64,000 bases of DNA from Phycisphaeraceae bacterium (GTDB lineage: Bacteria; Planctomycetota; Phycisphaerae; Phycisphaerales; Phycisphaeraceae), in NCBI GenBank assembly GCA_020851735.1, contig JADZCD010000047.1, positions 1 to 64,000 of the forward strand, written 5' to 3'. Both the position numbers and the translations under genes were made by a program. Below the pieces are notes generated by a model, which was not told the DNA's origin, did not search any database, and saw only the letters and a list, made by a program, of their open reading frames with translations. Position 1 is the first letter of the stretch, and each line of letters begins with the position of its first letter. This document shows, piece after piece, positions 32,873 through 40,514 of this stretch.

Positions 32873-32896
32873 GGCCCCGCATTTCCATGCGGGGCT
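32873..32896. repeat. AGCCC hairpin, inner arm CGCAT/ATGCG (reverse orientation)
   Basis: It is the reverse complement of the hairpin at 8541, with the CGATCGAACCGG flank also partly shared. The same word is at 54469. Confidence 0.8.
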
Positions 32897-33002
32897 GTTC
32901 CGACGCCCGGAATCAGCAAAATCGCCTGCGTGATCTTGCTTGCCTGTCGACGAGGGGGTAGTTTGTTCGCGTCACGCTGGTTTTGGACGCGCCCTTTGAC
33001 GG

Positions 33003-33536
33003 ATGTCCGGACGTGCCATGGCTGCTTTATCGCTCCAATCCGATTCGCGGATAGTTCTGCGCCTGGCCGCGGCGGCTGATCTGCCGGCCATTAACGACAT
33101 CTACAACCACTACGTCGCTCATTCCACCTGCACCTACCAGGTCCAACCCGAGACCCTCGAGGCGCGCTCGGCCTGGTTTGCCGACCATGGGCCGGCTCAT
33201 CCGGTAATCGTGGCGGTGCGGGCGGACCAGGTTGTCGGGTGGGGATCGCTGTCCAGCTACAAGTCCCGCGAGGCATATCGTTTTACCGTCGAGGATTCAG
33301 TCTATGTCCGCCACGACCAGCAGCATCGGGGCATCGGCTCCGCCCTGCTGGCCAGGCTCGTTGAACTGGCCCAGCTCCACCATCACCACAGCGTCCTGGC
33401 CATCATTGACGGCGCGCAGGCGGGCAGCATCGCCTTGCACGAGCGGTTTGGTTTCGCCAAGGTGGCGCAGCTGGTTGAGGTCGGCTACAAATTCGACCGC
33501 TGGCTCGACGTGGTTTACCTGCAACGTATGCTCTAG
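33003..33536 (+). CDS. GNAT-family acetyltransferase, phosphinothricin-type
   Basis: The product is 177 aa, or 172 from the in-frame ATG at 33018. LRLAAAADLPAINDIYNHYV at the N-terminus, EDSVYVRHDQQHRGIGSALL (acetyl-CoA pyrophosphate loop) and HERFGFAKVAQLVEVGYKFD with the terminal DVVYLQRML are the hallmarks of the PAT/Bar-like subfamily. Members acetylate phosphinothricin, methionine derivatives or unknown amines; the native substrate is unknown. Codon use here is C-ending, unlike the G-ending genes on either side, which may mark a different origin. Confidence 0.85.
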   Translation: MSGRAMAALSLQSDSRIVLRLAAAADLPAINDIYNHYVAHSTCTYQVQPETLEARSAWFADHGPAHPVIVAVRADQVVGWGSLSSYKSREAYRFTVEDSVYVRHDQQHRGIGSALLARLVELAQLHHHHSVLAIIDGAQAGSIALHERFGFAKVAQLVEVGYKFDRWLDVVYLQRML

Positions 33537-33574
33537 CTGTTTCTATCTCTATGCCCAGGAGGTTCCACATCACC

Positions 33575-34054
33575 ATGGCTAATTCATCCCCCAATCCCAA
33601 TTCCCAAGCAGCGTCGCCGGTTGGCACGGACCCGATGACCTGTAATCCGGTGGCGTCGATCCCCACGCGCTGGGTCTGCAACCTGCCGGGGTACAGCAAT
33701 GCGCCTTGGGTGGGGGCGGTGATCGCCTGGCCGGCGTGGGCGGCGTATGAGTGCAACGGGCGGGCGAAGGATCAGTCCCGGACGGTGTATTCCCGGGTGG
33801 ATGGGCAGATGCTGTATCCCTACATGGGGCCATGGGCCAACGGGGGCCAGATCACGGTGATCGAAGGCGACGTGCTGATCATCGAGTGGAAGCGCGGCAG
33901 CGAAGTCTGGCGGGAGAAAAAACTAAAGCCGGGCGACACGTACACCATTGCCCTCCAGGCCCATGAAGACAACGCCATGATCGAGAGCCCGGACGGCGTG
34001 GAACCGAAGTTTACGGTGAAGTTGGCCAACTTTCGGCCGCAGAAGATACGGTAG
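33575..34054 (+). CDS. Hypothetical protein, possibly beta-sandwich
   Basis: The product is about 159 aa from ATG at 33575, with AGGAGG about a dozen bases upstream. A Trp/Pro-rich N-terminal half (RWVCNLPGYSNAPW) is followed by a beta-rich part (GGQITVIEGDVLIIEWKRGS, then KLKPGDTYTIALQAHEDNAM). No signal peptide or catalytic motif. The IEGDVLIIEW/GDTYTI spacing is reminiscent of small immunoglobulin-like or OB folds; I do not recognise the family. Confidence 0.65.
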   Translation: MANSSPNPNSQAASPVGTDPMTCNPVASIPTRWVCNLPGYSNAPWVGAVIAWPAWAAYECNGRAKDQSRTVYSRVDGQMLYPYMGPWANGGQITVIEGDVLIIEWKRGSEVWREKKLKPGDTYTIALQAHEDNAMIESPDGVEPKFTVKLANFRPQKIR

Positions 34055-34099
34055 ACGGGTGAGGGGCAGGTCCCCGCCGAGGTCTTGCGTGAGGGGTCC

Positions 34100-34145
34100 G
34101 ATACACCCTCTCCCGGCCTCCCCCTCAGCGAGGGGGAGGAGAAGA
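34100..34145. repeat. CCCTC/GAGGG palindrome, intergenic
   Basis: GATACACCCTCTCCCGGCC followed by CCCCCTC/GAGGGGG arms, in the spacer before the LptD-like gene. It is the same module as 26181. Confidence 0.75.
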
Positions 34146-34288
34146 GGCCGGATGGGGAAAAGGCTGGGGTTGAATCGCTCTTGGGGTGGGGATGAGTTAA
34201 GATTCGCGGCAATCCGTCAGGGCGACGGGTTCGTCTTGGGCGCAGGATGCCTGGGGCGTCATGGGAGCCATTTCGGAAACGAGGCTTG

Positions 34289-37200
34289 ATGAATCGCTCG
34301 CTTCGTTCACGCACTGCTTGGTCGGCTGCTGCGGGCCCCCGCGAGGTGGGTGGGTCTGTCCGATGGCGGATGATGATTCTGTGGCTGTGTGTGATCCAGG
34401 CGCTGGGCCCGCTGGGCATGGCAGTGGGGGCGGTTTCGGGGGCGGAGGGCAAGGCTCCGCTTACTGACGTGCGCGGCTCGTCGAAGCAAACTCTTCCGGG
34501 GGCGGGGGTGACCTATCGTTCGGATTTACCTTTAGCTGAGCCGGTGCTGACCACCGACGCGCGGATCGCGGCCCGGCGGGCTTCGACTTGGGAGGATCAT
34601 TCCCAGGCTAATGTCGTCCGCTGGCTGGTGCTGGAAGAGCAGGTCGAGGTGGGGTCGGGGATTTATGGAGTCCGGGCCCAGCGGGCGGTGGTTCGCATCG
34701 ACACGGAAAACCGGTTCGGGCAGCGGATCGCGCACGTGATGGCGTATCTGGATCAGGCGCGGCCGCTGGCGGGCGGGTCGGTGATCACGGCGGAGGCGCC
34801 GCGGCTGCTGGTGACGCTGTCCACCTCGGGGGACGTGCTGCTGGAGGTGGATGACTTTACCGAAGACTTTGTGGCGGACAATCAACTGGTGGCTGACGCG
34901 ATGGGGCGGTTTGAGCGCCATCTGGCGACGATTTCCTCGCCGCTGATCGCGGTGCCGGCTGAGCCGCCGTTGACGCCGCCGGCGATGCTGAGCAAACGTG
35001 ACGAATCGCGGCAGGACATCGCCCAGCAGCAGATGGCGCTGCTGCTCCCGCCGGGGATTACGCCCGAGCCGTTGCTGGCGACGCGCTCGCCGGCGGCGGA
35101 GACGGCGTTGGGCCCGGAAGGGATAGCCCAGCCGTCGGAAGTTCGCGAGGCAATTGCGCTCCTGCCGGCTACGCCGACGATTGTCACGCCAAAATTGCCC
35201 GTTCCACCATCCACCCCCCCCGGAAGTCAGGCCCCCGCCCCCGGAAGCGAAGCCCCCGGAAGCCAAGCCCCCGGAAGTCAAGCCCCCGGAAGTCAAGCCC
35301 CCGGAAGTCAAAGCCCCGGAATGCAGGCTGTTACGCAGGAGCAGGTGGGGCGGCAGGAGGTTGCCGCGGAGGAGGGTGTGGTGGCGGTGACGCCGGTGGT
35401 GCCGGCGGAAGCGGGCCAGGCGGTGACGCGGCCGGCGGGGGCGGCGGACACGAATATTCTGCCGCAGGACGGCGTGGTTTCGTTCTCGGCGCAGAGGATT
35501 ATTTATTCACCGGCCCAGAGCGACGACGAAGAGACGGTTTTGATCCTGGCGGGCAACGTGCAGCTGGCGTATCAGCAGGCGTCGTCGGGGCGTTCTTACA
35601 CGTTGCAGGCGGAAAAGATCGTGGTGTTCTTAACGCCCAAGGCCGAGGCGCCCGGTCCGGGCCAGCGGATGGGGGCGGAGATGGTGCGGGGGATTTACTT
35701 GGAAGACAACGTGATCGCCACCGACGGGCAGTACACGCTGCGGGCGCCGCGGGTGTATTACGACCCGGCCCGCAATCAGGCGATATTGCTGCAGGCGGTG
35801 CTGTACACCTGGGACATGCGCGAGCAGGCGCCGATTTATCTGCGGGCCAAGCAGCTGCGGCAGGTGGCGCGGCAGCAGTGGGAAGCGCGGTCGGCCTTAC
35901 TGACCAACAGCGAATTCGCTGAGCCGCACGTTTCGGTGGGCGCCAGCCGCCTGACGTTTGATCAGACGCCCGGCCCGGACGGCAAGGCCCAGGGGCGTTA
36001 CGTGGCCAAGGGGGCGACGCTGCGCTGGGGCAAGGTGCCGGTGTTCGGCTGGCCGGTGGTGGGCGGGACGACGGCGCAGATTCCGCTGGAAGACGTGAAC
36101 GTGGGCTTCAGCGATCGCGACGGCCCGAACGTGCGCACGCGGTGGGATGTGTTTAATCTGATGAATCAGCCCAAGCCGGACGGGGTGAAGATGACCGGCG
36201 ACATCGACTACCGCGGGGAGCGCGGCCCGGGGCTGGGCTTGAATCTGGATTACGATTTGCCGGAGATGCTCGGGCAGGTGCAGACTTACGGGCTGCTGTT
36301 TGACGAGGGCGAGGATAGGGTTTCGGATCGGAACGGGATCGGATTCGACCAGGAGCCGCGCGGGTTTGCCCACCTGCAGCATCGCCAGTATTTGCAGGAC
36401 AACTGGGAACTGACTCTGGAGGGGGCTTATGTTTCCGATCCGACGTTCTTAGAGACGTTTTTCTCTGGCCAGGCGTATGAAGCCAAGCCGTATGAGACTT
36501 CGCTGTACTTAAAGAAACAGCAGGACGACTGGGCGCTGACGTTTTTGGCGTCGTCGAGCTTGAACAGCTTTTCGCCGCAGCTGCCGGTGCTGCAGACGCC
36601 CGGATACACGGTCGAGAAGCTGCCGGAGCTGGGCTGGTGGCAGGTGGGTACGGATTTGTGGGATGACCGGCTGACGTATTTCGGGCAGACGTCGGTGGGG
36701 CGGATGCGCATCTTAGGCGGGTCGGACAGTCCGGCTGAGCGAGGCTTCACCAACGCCCAGAGCCTGCAGGCTTTTGGCTTCCCGGCGACGACGGACTTCG
36801 GGGACAACCTGGAGTTAAGCGGCATTTCGGATGAATCGCGGCTGCGGCTGGACACGCGGCACGAATTGGACGCGCCGCTGCGGTGGGGGATTCTGGACTT
36901 TACGCCGTACGTGGCGGGGCGGGCGACGGTGTATGACCAGGACTATGAGAACTACGATCCGGACGCGGAGAACGCGCGGCTGTGGGGGACCACGGGGGTG
37001 CGTTCGTCCACGCAATTCGCGCGCACGTATGAGGGGGCGCAATCCAACGTGCTGGACGTGCACGGGCTGCGGCACGTGATCGAGCCCTACGCGGACGTGT
37101 TCGCGATGGGCGCGACGGTTGACGCCGGCTCGTATCCGATCTACGACCAGGACGTGGAGGGCATTGACGAAGGCTATGGCACGCGGCTGGGCGTGCGGAA

Positions 37201-37789
37201 CACGTTGCAGACGCGCCGCGGCGGACCGGGACGCTGGCGCAGCGTGGACTGGGTGGTGTTCGACAACGCCCTGACGCTGCGGGGCGATGAAGCCAACCCC
37301 GACGCCGACGTGCCCGCCAGCTTCGGGTATCGTCCGGAACTGGGCACGGGCGGGGACAATCTGCACAGCGGGCTGATGTGGATGCTCAGCGACACGTTCA
37401 CGACGATGGCGGACTCGACCTACGGGCTGGAAGACGAGGAATTAGAGCAGTGGCGGGTGGGCGGGGAGTTGGCGCATTCGCGGTGGCTGACGCTGTTCTC
37501 CAGCTTTACGCGGCTGGAGGACCTGGACCGGTCGCTGTTGCGGTATGGGTTCAGCTATCGGTTGTCGCGCAAGTACTCGATGGCGTTAAGCCACACGTTG
37601 GATTTTGAGCAGGAGCACCTGTCCCGCCGATTGGATGTTTCGTTGGATCGCCGCCTGCCGCGGTGGCGTTTGCGGCTGGAGGCCAGCTTCGATCAGATCG
37701 ACGGGGATACGGTGTTCAGCGTGGTGCTGGTCCCCGAGGGTCTGGGGCTGGAGGCGCCCAGCCGCGATGCGGGCTTCCTGATCGACTAG
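34289..37789 (+). CDS. LptD-like outer-membrane assembly protein with OstA-type N-terminal domains
   Basis: The product is about 1166 aa. After a signal peptide (MILWLCVIQALGPLGMAVGA) there are two beta-jellyroll-like stretches with OstA/LptA character: 80-175 (LEEQVEVGSGIYGVRAQRAV) and 390-560 (VLILAGNVQLAYQQA and GIYLEDNVIATDGQYTLRA). A region of about 600 residues of amphipathic strands follows, the putative barrel, ending in EASFDQIDGDTVFSVVLVPE. This is the LptD architecture: lipopolysaccharide translocation across the outer membrane. A repeat-encoded APLTDVRGS stretch (about 55-66) lies just after the signal peptide, and a five-fold S-Q-A-P-G array (about 310-350) lies in the linker. 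A PpiD/SurA-like gene follows. Confidence 0.75.
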   Translation: MNRSLRSRTAWSAAAGPREVGGSVRWRMMILWLCVIQALGPLGMAVGAVSGAEGKAPLTDVRGSSKQTLPGAGVTYRSDLPLAEPVLTTDARIAARRASTWEDHSQANVVRWLVLEEQVEVGSGIYGVRAQRAVVRIDTENRFGQRIAHVMAYLDQARPLAGGSVITAEAPRLLVTLSTSGDVLLEVDDFTEDFVADNQLVADAMGRFERHLATISSPLIAVPAEPPLTPPAMLSKRDESRQDIAQQQMALLLPPGITPEPLLATRSPAAETALGPEGIAQPSEVREAIALLPATPTIVTPKLPVPPSTPPGSQAPAPGSEAPGSQAPGSQAPGSQAPGSQSPGMQAVTQEQVGRQEVAAEEGVVAVTPVVPAEAGQAVTRPAGAADTNILPQDGVVSFSAQRIIYSPAQSDDEETVLILAGNVQLAYQQASSGRSYTLQAEKIVVFLTPKAEAPGPGQRMGAEMVRGIYLEDNVIATDGQYTLRAPRVYYDPARNQAILLQAVLYTWDMREQAPIYLRAKQLRQVARQQWEARSALLTNSEFAEPHVSVGASRLTFDQTPGPDGKAQGRYVAKGATLRWGKVPVFGWPVVGGTTAQIPLEDVNVGFSDRDGPNVRTRWDVFNLMNQPKPDGVKMTGDIDYRGERGPGLGLNLDYDLPEMLGQVQTYGLLFDEGEDRVSDRNGIGFDQEPRGFAHLQHRQYLQDNWELTLEGAYVSDPTFLETFFSGQAYEAKPYETSLYLKKQQDDWALTFLASSSLNSFSPQLPVLQTPGYTVEKLPELGWWQVGTDLWDDRLTYFGQTSVGRMRILGGSDSPAERGFTNAQSLQAFGFPATTDFGDNLELSGISDESRLRLDTRHELDAPLRWGILDFTPYVAGRATVYDQDYENYDPDAENARLWGTTGVRSSTQFARTYEGAQSNVLDVHGLRHVIEPYADVFAMGATVDAGSYPIYDQDVEGIDEGYGTRLGVRNTLQTRRGGPGRWRSVDWVVFDNALTLRGDEANPDADVPASFGYRPELGTGGDNLHSGLMWMLSDTFTTMADSTYGLEDEELEQWRVGGELAHSRWLTLFSSFTRLEDLDRSLLRYGFSYRLSRKYSMALSHTLDFEQEHLSRRLDVSLDRRLPRWRLRLEASFDQIDGDTVFSVVLVPEGLGLEAPSRDAGFLID
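34453..34508 (+). repeat. CCGCTTACTGACGTGCGCGG module plus CTTCCGGGGG word, inside the LptD-like gene
   Basis: It matches module iv of the GT87-like gene (17132-17160) and is followed by CTCTTCCGGGGGCGGGGGTG. It is translated as APLTDVRGS, then LPGAGV. Confidence 0.85.
35215..35325 (+). repeat. Tandem 15-bp AAGCCCCCGGAAGTC array inside the LptD-like gene
   Basis: Five to seven near-perfect units (AAGCCCCCGGAAGTC) occur in a row, in frame, encoding repeated S-Q-A-P-G. The array sits in the flexible linker between the two OstA-like stretches. Confidence 0.9.
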
Positions 37790-37927
37790 GCCAGGAGAGG
37801 ATTGCGGCAGCGATCGTTATACTGGTTCCCCTTCCCGTGTCCGGCCGGTTTGGCCGGCCAGGGCTGAGCAAGCATGTGTCCCGGCCTGGCATTCTGGGCC
37901 GGACGGGGGCAAACGGAGTAGCAGGGT

Positions 37928-39934
37928 ATGCTTAAGTTCTTTCGCAAATATCTCTTAAACAAATGGGTGCTGGCCTTAGGCGGCGTGCTGCTGATGGTGG
38001 TGTTTTTGATGCCCCAGGGGGGCATGGGCAACCGCGGCTACAACCCGGTGATCGGGCGCTTGGAGGGCAAGAAGGTCTACCAGTCGCAGCGGGCGGCGAT
38101 GGCGGGGGAGCTGGAGATTCTCGGCCGGATATCCCCGGTGCTGCGTCTGACGGCGGCGGAAAATGACCTGCACTGGATGCTGATGCTCCATGAAGCGCGG
38201 GCCATGGGCTTATCCGGCAGCGAGGCGGAGGCTGTGCACATCCTGGCGGAGCTGGGGCTGACGACGATGGATCTGCAGCGTCTGATGCGCGAAGCGCGCG
38301 TGCCGGAAGGCGACATATTGATGATGCTCGGCGATTACGCGATGGTGCAGCGTTACAAGGAGCTGGTGCGGGGCGTAAAGCACACGCCGATCCGCCAGCG
38401 TCTGCGGCTGTACGCGACGATCGGGGCGCAGTTTGGAGCGGCGGCTTTGCGGCAGGCGGACAAAGTTCTGCCTTGGACGCTTGGCGAAGCGCGCTTGAGC
38501 CTGCCGGTGCTCGAGCGTTTTGTGTACGACCAGAGTTCGCGGGTGAAGGTGGCGGTGCTGCCGATCGATTCCCGCCGTTATCTGCCCGAAACGCCGGCGC
38601 CGAGCGCCGAGGAGCTTGCGCAGCTATTCAATCAATACCGCGATCAACTGCCGGGCCAGACCGAGCCTTACGGTATCGGCTTTAAGTCGCCGCGGCGGGT
38701 GAAGGTCGAATACCTGAGCCTGCCCCTGGATCGTCTGCACCAGGTGGTGGAGGTGACCGAGGCGGAGGCGATCGCGTATTTCCGCGATCATCCCGGTCAA
38801 TTTACGCCGGCGGCGGGCAATCCCAATCAGGGGCAGCTGGTGGCGCCGGATTACCGTCAGGCCCGGACGCAGGTGATCAGCCTGCTGACGAACCAGCGGG
38901 CGGCGGAACTGGCGGACAAGATGCTGCAGAAGGCCCGGGCCATCCTGACGGTGGAGGATGCCCGCAATCTGCCGCAGCAGGATGGGTATTACCAGATTCC
39001 CGAAGGGTGGCAGCCGATGGCCCTGGCGGCGGTGGCGGATCGGCTGGCGGAGGAATTCAAGGTTCGGCCGGACGTGGTCGTGCGCGACAACGAATGGCTG
39101 GCGCCGGAAGAATTGTCGTTCCTGCCGGGCATCGGGCAAGCGGCCCTCTTAGGCGGAGCGGTGATGGCGTCCTTTGGCGACTATGTGTTAAGCGCCAAGG
39201 AGCTTGAGCCGGCCAAGGACAACTTGTTGCTGGTCGAGCGTCTGCAGACGAGCCTGCCCAGCAAGACGCTGCGTGACCAGGAAGGCACGCGGTATTTGTT
39301 CCGCCTGATCGAAGCGCAGCCGGAGCGGGCACCGCAGACGCTTGAGGAAGTGCGTGAGCAGGTGGACACGGCGGCCCGGCGTCTGGCGGCGTATAAGATG
39401 CTGGTGGAGCGGCATCAGACCTCCTGGCTGGAGCGCGCGGAGGCTCAGCCGCTGACCGATCTGGCGGTGGAGACGGGGGTGGCGATTCTGACTCCGCCGA
39501 TGTTCCCACGCAGCGAGCGGTCGGAAGATCGCGGGCTGCAGGCGCCGGAGATCGCGGGCATCGGCCGCAGCCAGGCGTTTGTCGACGCGGTGTTCACGTT
39601 CGCGGACAAGTTCGCGCAGCAAGGCGACCTGTCGGCCCTGCCGCTGGCCAGCCGGGTGCTGGCGGTGCCGGTGGACGGCAAGCTGGCGCTGTACGTGGTG
39701 CGGTTGGATGAGTGTCGCCCGGCCACGGAGCAACTGGTGACCCAGCAGACGGCCAATCCCATCCTGCGGGCGGTGATCAGCGGCGTGCTCAATGAGCCGT
39801 TGAGCCTGACGGATCCGCTGTCGTTCGAGGCGGTTTCCCGGCGGGTGAATTTCGTCCGCGAAGGCGAGATGCAGGACCAGGAGGAAGGCGAACCGGCCAG
39901 TGCCCCGGCGGACAAAGAGCAGGAGAAATCGTAG
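37928..39934 (+). CDS. PpiD/SurA-like periplasmic chaperone, membrane-anchored
   Basis: The product is 668 aa. An N-terminal signal anchor (VLALGGVLLMVVFLMP, about 14-29) precedes helices resembling the SurA/PpiD N-domain (YNPVIGRLEGKKVYQSQRAA, about 38-57). A long helical region follows and then SPRRVKVEYLSLP near 250-270. I do not see a clear parvulin PPIase domain; the middle looks degenerate for one. The position directly after the LptD-like gene suggests assistance in outer-membrane protein folding. PpiD with an inactive or missing PPIase domain is known in the family; the assignment here is by architecture and context. Confidence 0.7.
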   Translation: MLKFFRKYLLNKWVLALGGVLLMVVFLMPQGGMGNRGYNPVIGRLEGKKVYQSQRAAMAGELEILGRISPVLRLTAAENDLHWMLMLHEARAMGLSGSEAEAVHILAELGLTTMDLQRLMREARVPEGDILMMLGDYAMVQRYKELVRGVKHTPIRQRLRLYATIGAQFGAAALRQADKVLPWTLGEARLSLPVLERFVYDQSSRVKVAVLPIDSRRYLPETPAPSAEELAQLFNQYRDQLPGQTEPYGIGFKSPRRVKVEYLSLPLDRLHQVVEVTEAEAIAYFRDHPGQFTPAAGNPNQGQLVAPDYRQARTQVISLLTNQRAAELADKMLQKARAILTVEDARNLPQQDGYYQIPEGWQPMALAAVADRLAEEFKVRPDVVVRDNEWLAPEELSFLPGIGQAALLGGAVMASFGDYVLSAKELEPAKDNLLLVERLQTSLPSKTLRDQEGTRYLFRLIEAQPERAPQTLEEVREQVDTAARRLAAYKMLVERHQTSWLERAEAQPLTDLAVETGVAILTPPMFPRSERSEDRGLQAPEIAGIGRSQAFVDAVFTFADKFAQQGDLSALPLASRVLAVPVDGKLALYVVRLDECRPATEQLVTQQTANPILRAVISGVLNEPLSLTDPLSFEAVSRRVNFVREGEMQDQEEGEPASAPADKEQEKS

Positions 39935-40053
39935 GACAATGGCCGAGGGGCGATTGTCGATGTTCAAGGCAAATAGCCCCGATTTCTTCCGGGCGTTTTC
40001 GCCCCAACGCATGTTTTCTTGGCAGACGCAGTTCGGCCATGCGCCCTGGGCGA

Positions 40054-40407
40054 TTACGACACGCTGGAGCCGGCGGGGACGGGTTTATCCAAAGACAAGA
40101 GGGCCAGATCTTTGACTTCCTCGCCTTCGCGGGCGCTGGCGGCCAGGATCATGCCGCTGGAGATTTCCCCGCGGATGGTGCGGGGGGCGAGGTTGGCCAC
40201 GACGATCACCTGGCGGCCGACGAGCGCGGCCGGGTCGGCGTAATAGGCGCGGATGCCGGCGCAGACCTGGCGTTGTTCGCCGCCTAGGTCCACCTGGATC
40301 TTGAGCAGGCGGTCGGCGTTGGGGTGGGGTTCGGCGGCCACGATGGTGGCGACCTTCAGGTCCAGCTTGGCGAAATCATCGTAGGTGATGGTCGGTTTGT
40401 CAGGCAT
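40054..40407 (-). CDS. Stand-alone tRNA-binding domain protein (MetRS beta/Trbp111-like)
   Basis: The product is 117 aa. ITYDDFAKLDLKVATIVAAE, HPNADRLLKIQVDLG, QVCAGIRAYY and VVANLAPRTIRGEISSGMIL form the OB-fold tRNA-binding domain of MetG-C/Trbp111/CsaA type. It may act as a dimer-forming tRNA-binding module for methionyl-tRNA synthetase; the synthetase body is not in this window. The gene converges with the PpiD/SurA-like gene and diverges from the AsmA-like gene. Confidence 0.9.
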   Translation of the reverse strand: MPDKPTITYDDFAKLDLKVATIVAAEPHPNADRLLKIQVDLGGEQRQVCAGIRAYYADPAALVGRQVIVVANLAPRTIRGEISSGMILAASAREGEEVKDLALLSLDKPVPAGSSVS

Positions 40408-40514
40408 GGGGTAGGTTCCTTATGCGGGCCGGTAGCGATCGGAGCCAGAAGGTACAATCTTGCCGCCGTGGCCGCCACAATCTTAAGGCCTGCTGATATT
40501 CCAGGAAACCGCCG

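Larger units (their letters stand above)
32670..33002. other. Spacer between the Gfo/Idh and GNAT genes
   Basis: 333 bases hold the CATTCG tandem words, a CCCGGAAGTTCCCCCGG stretch (about 32841-32858) and the CGCAT hairpin at 32873. No gene is supported. Confidence 0.6.

Noticed and set aside
33003-33536. Acquired herbicide-resistance gene
   Set aside because: The GNAT is PAT-like by motif, but most chromosomal members act on other amines and there is no mobile context.
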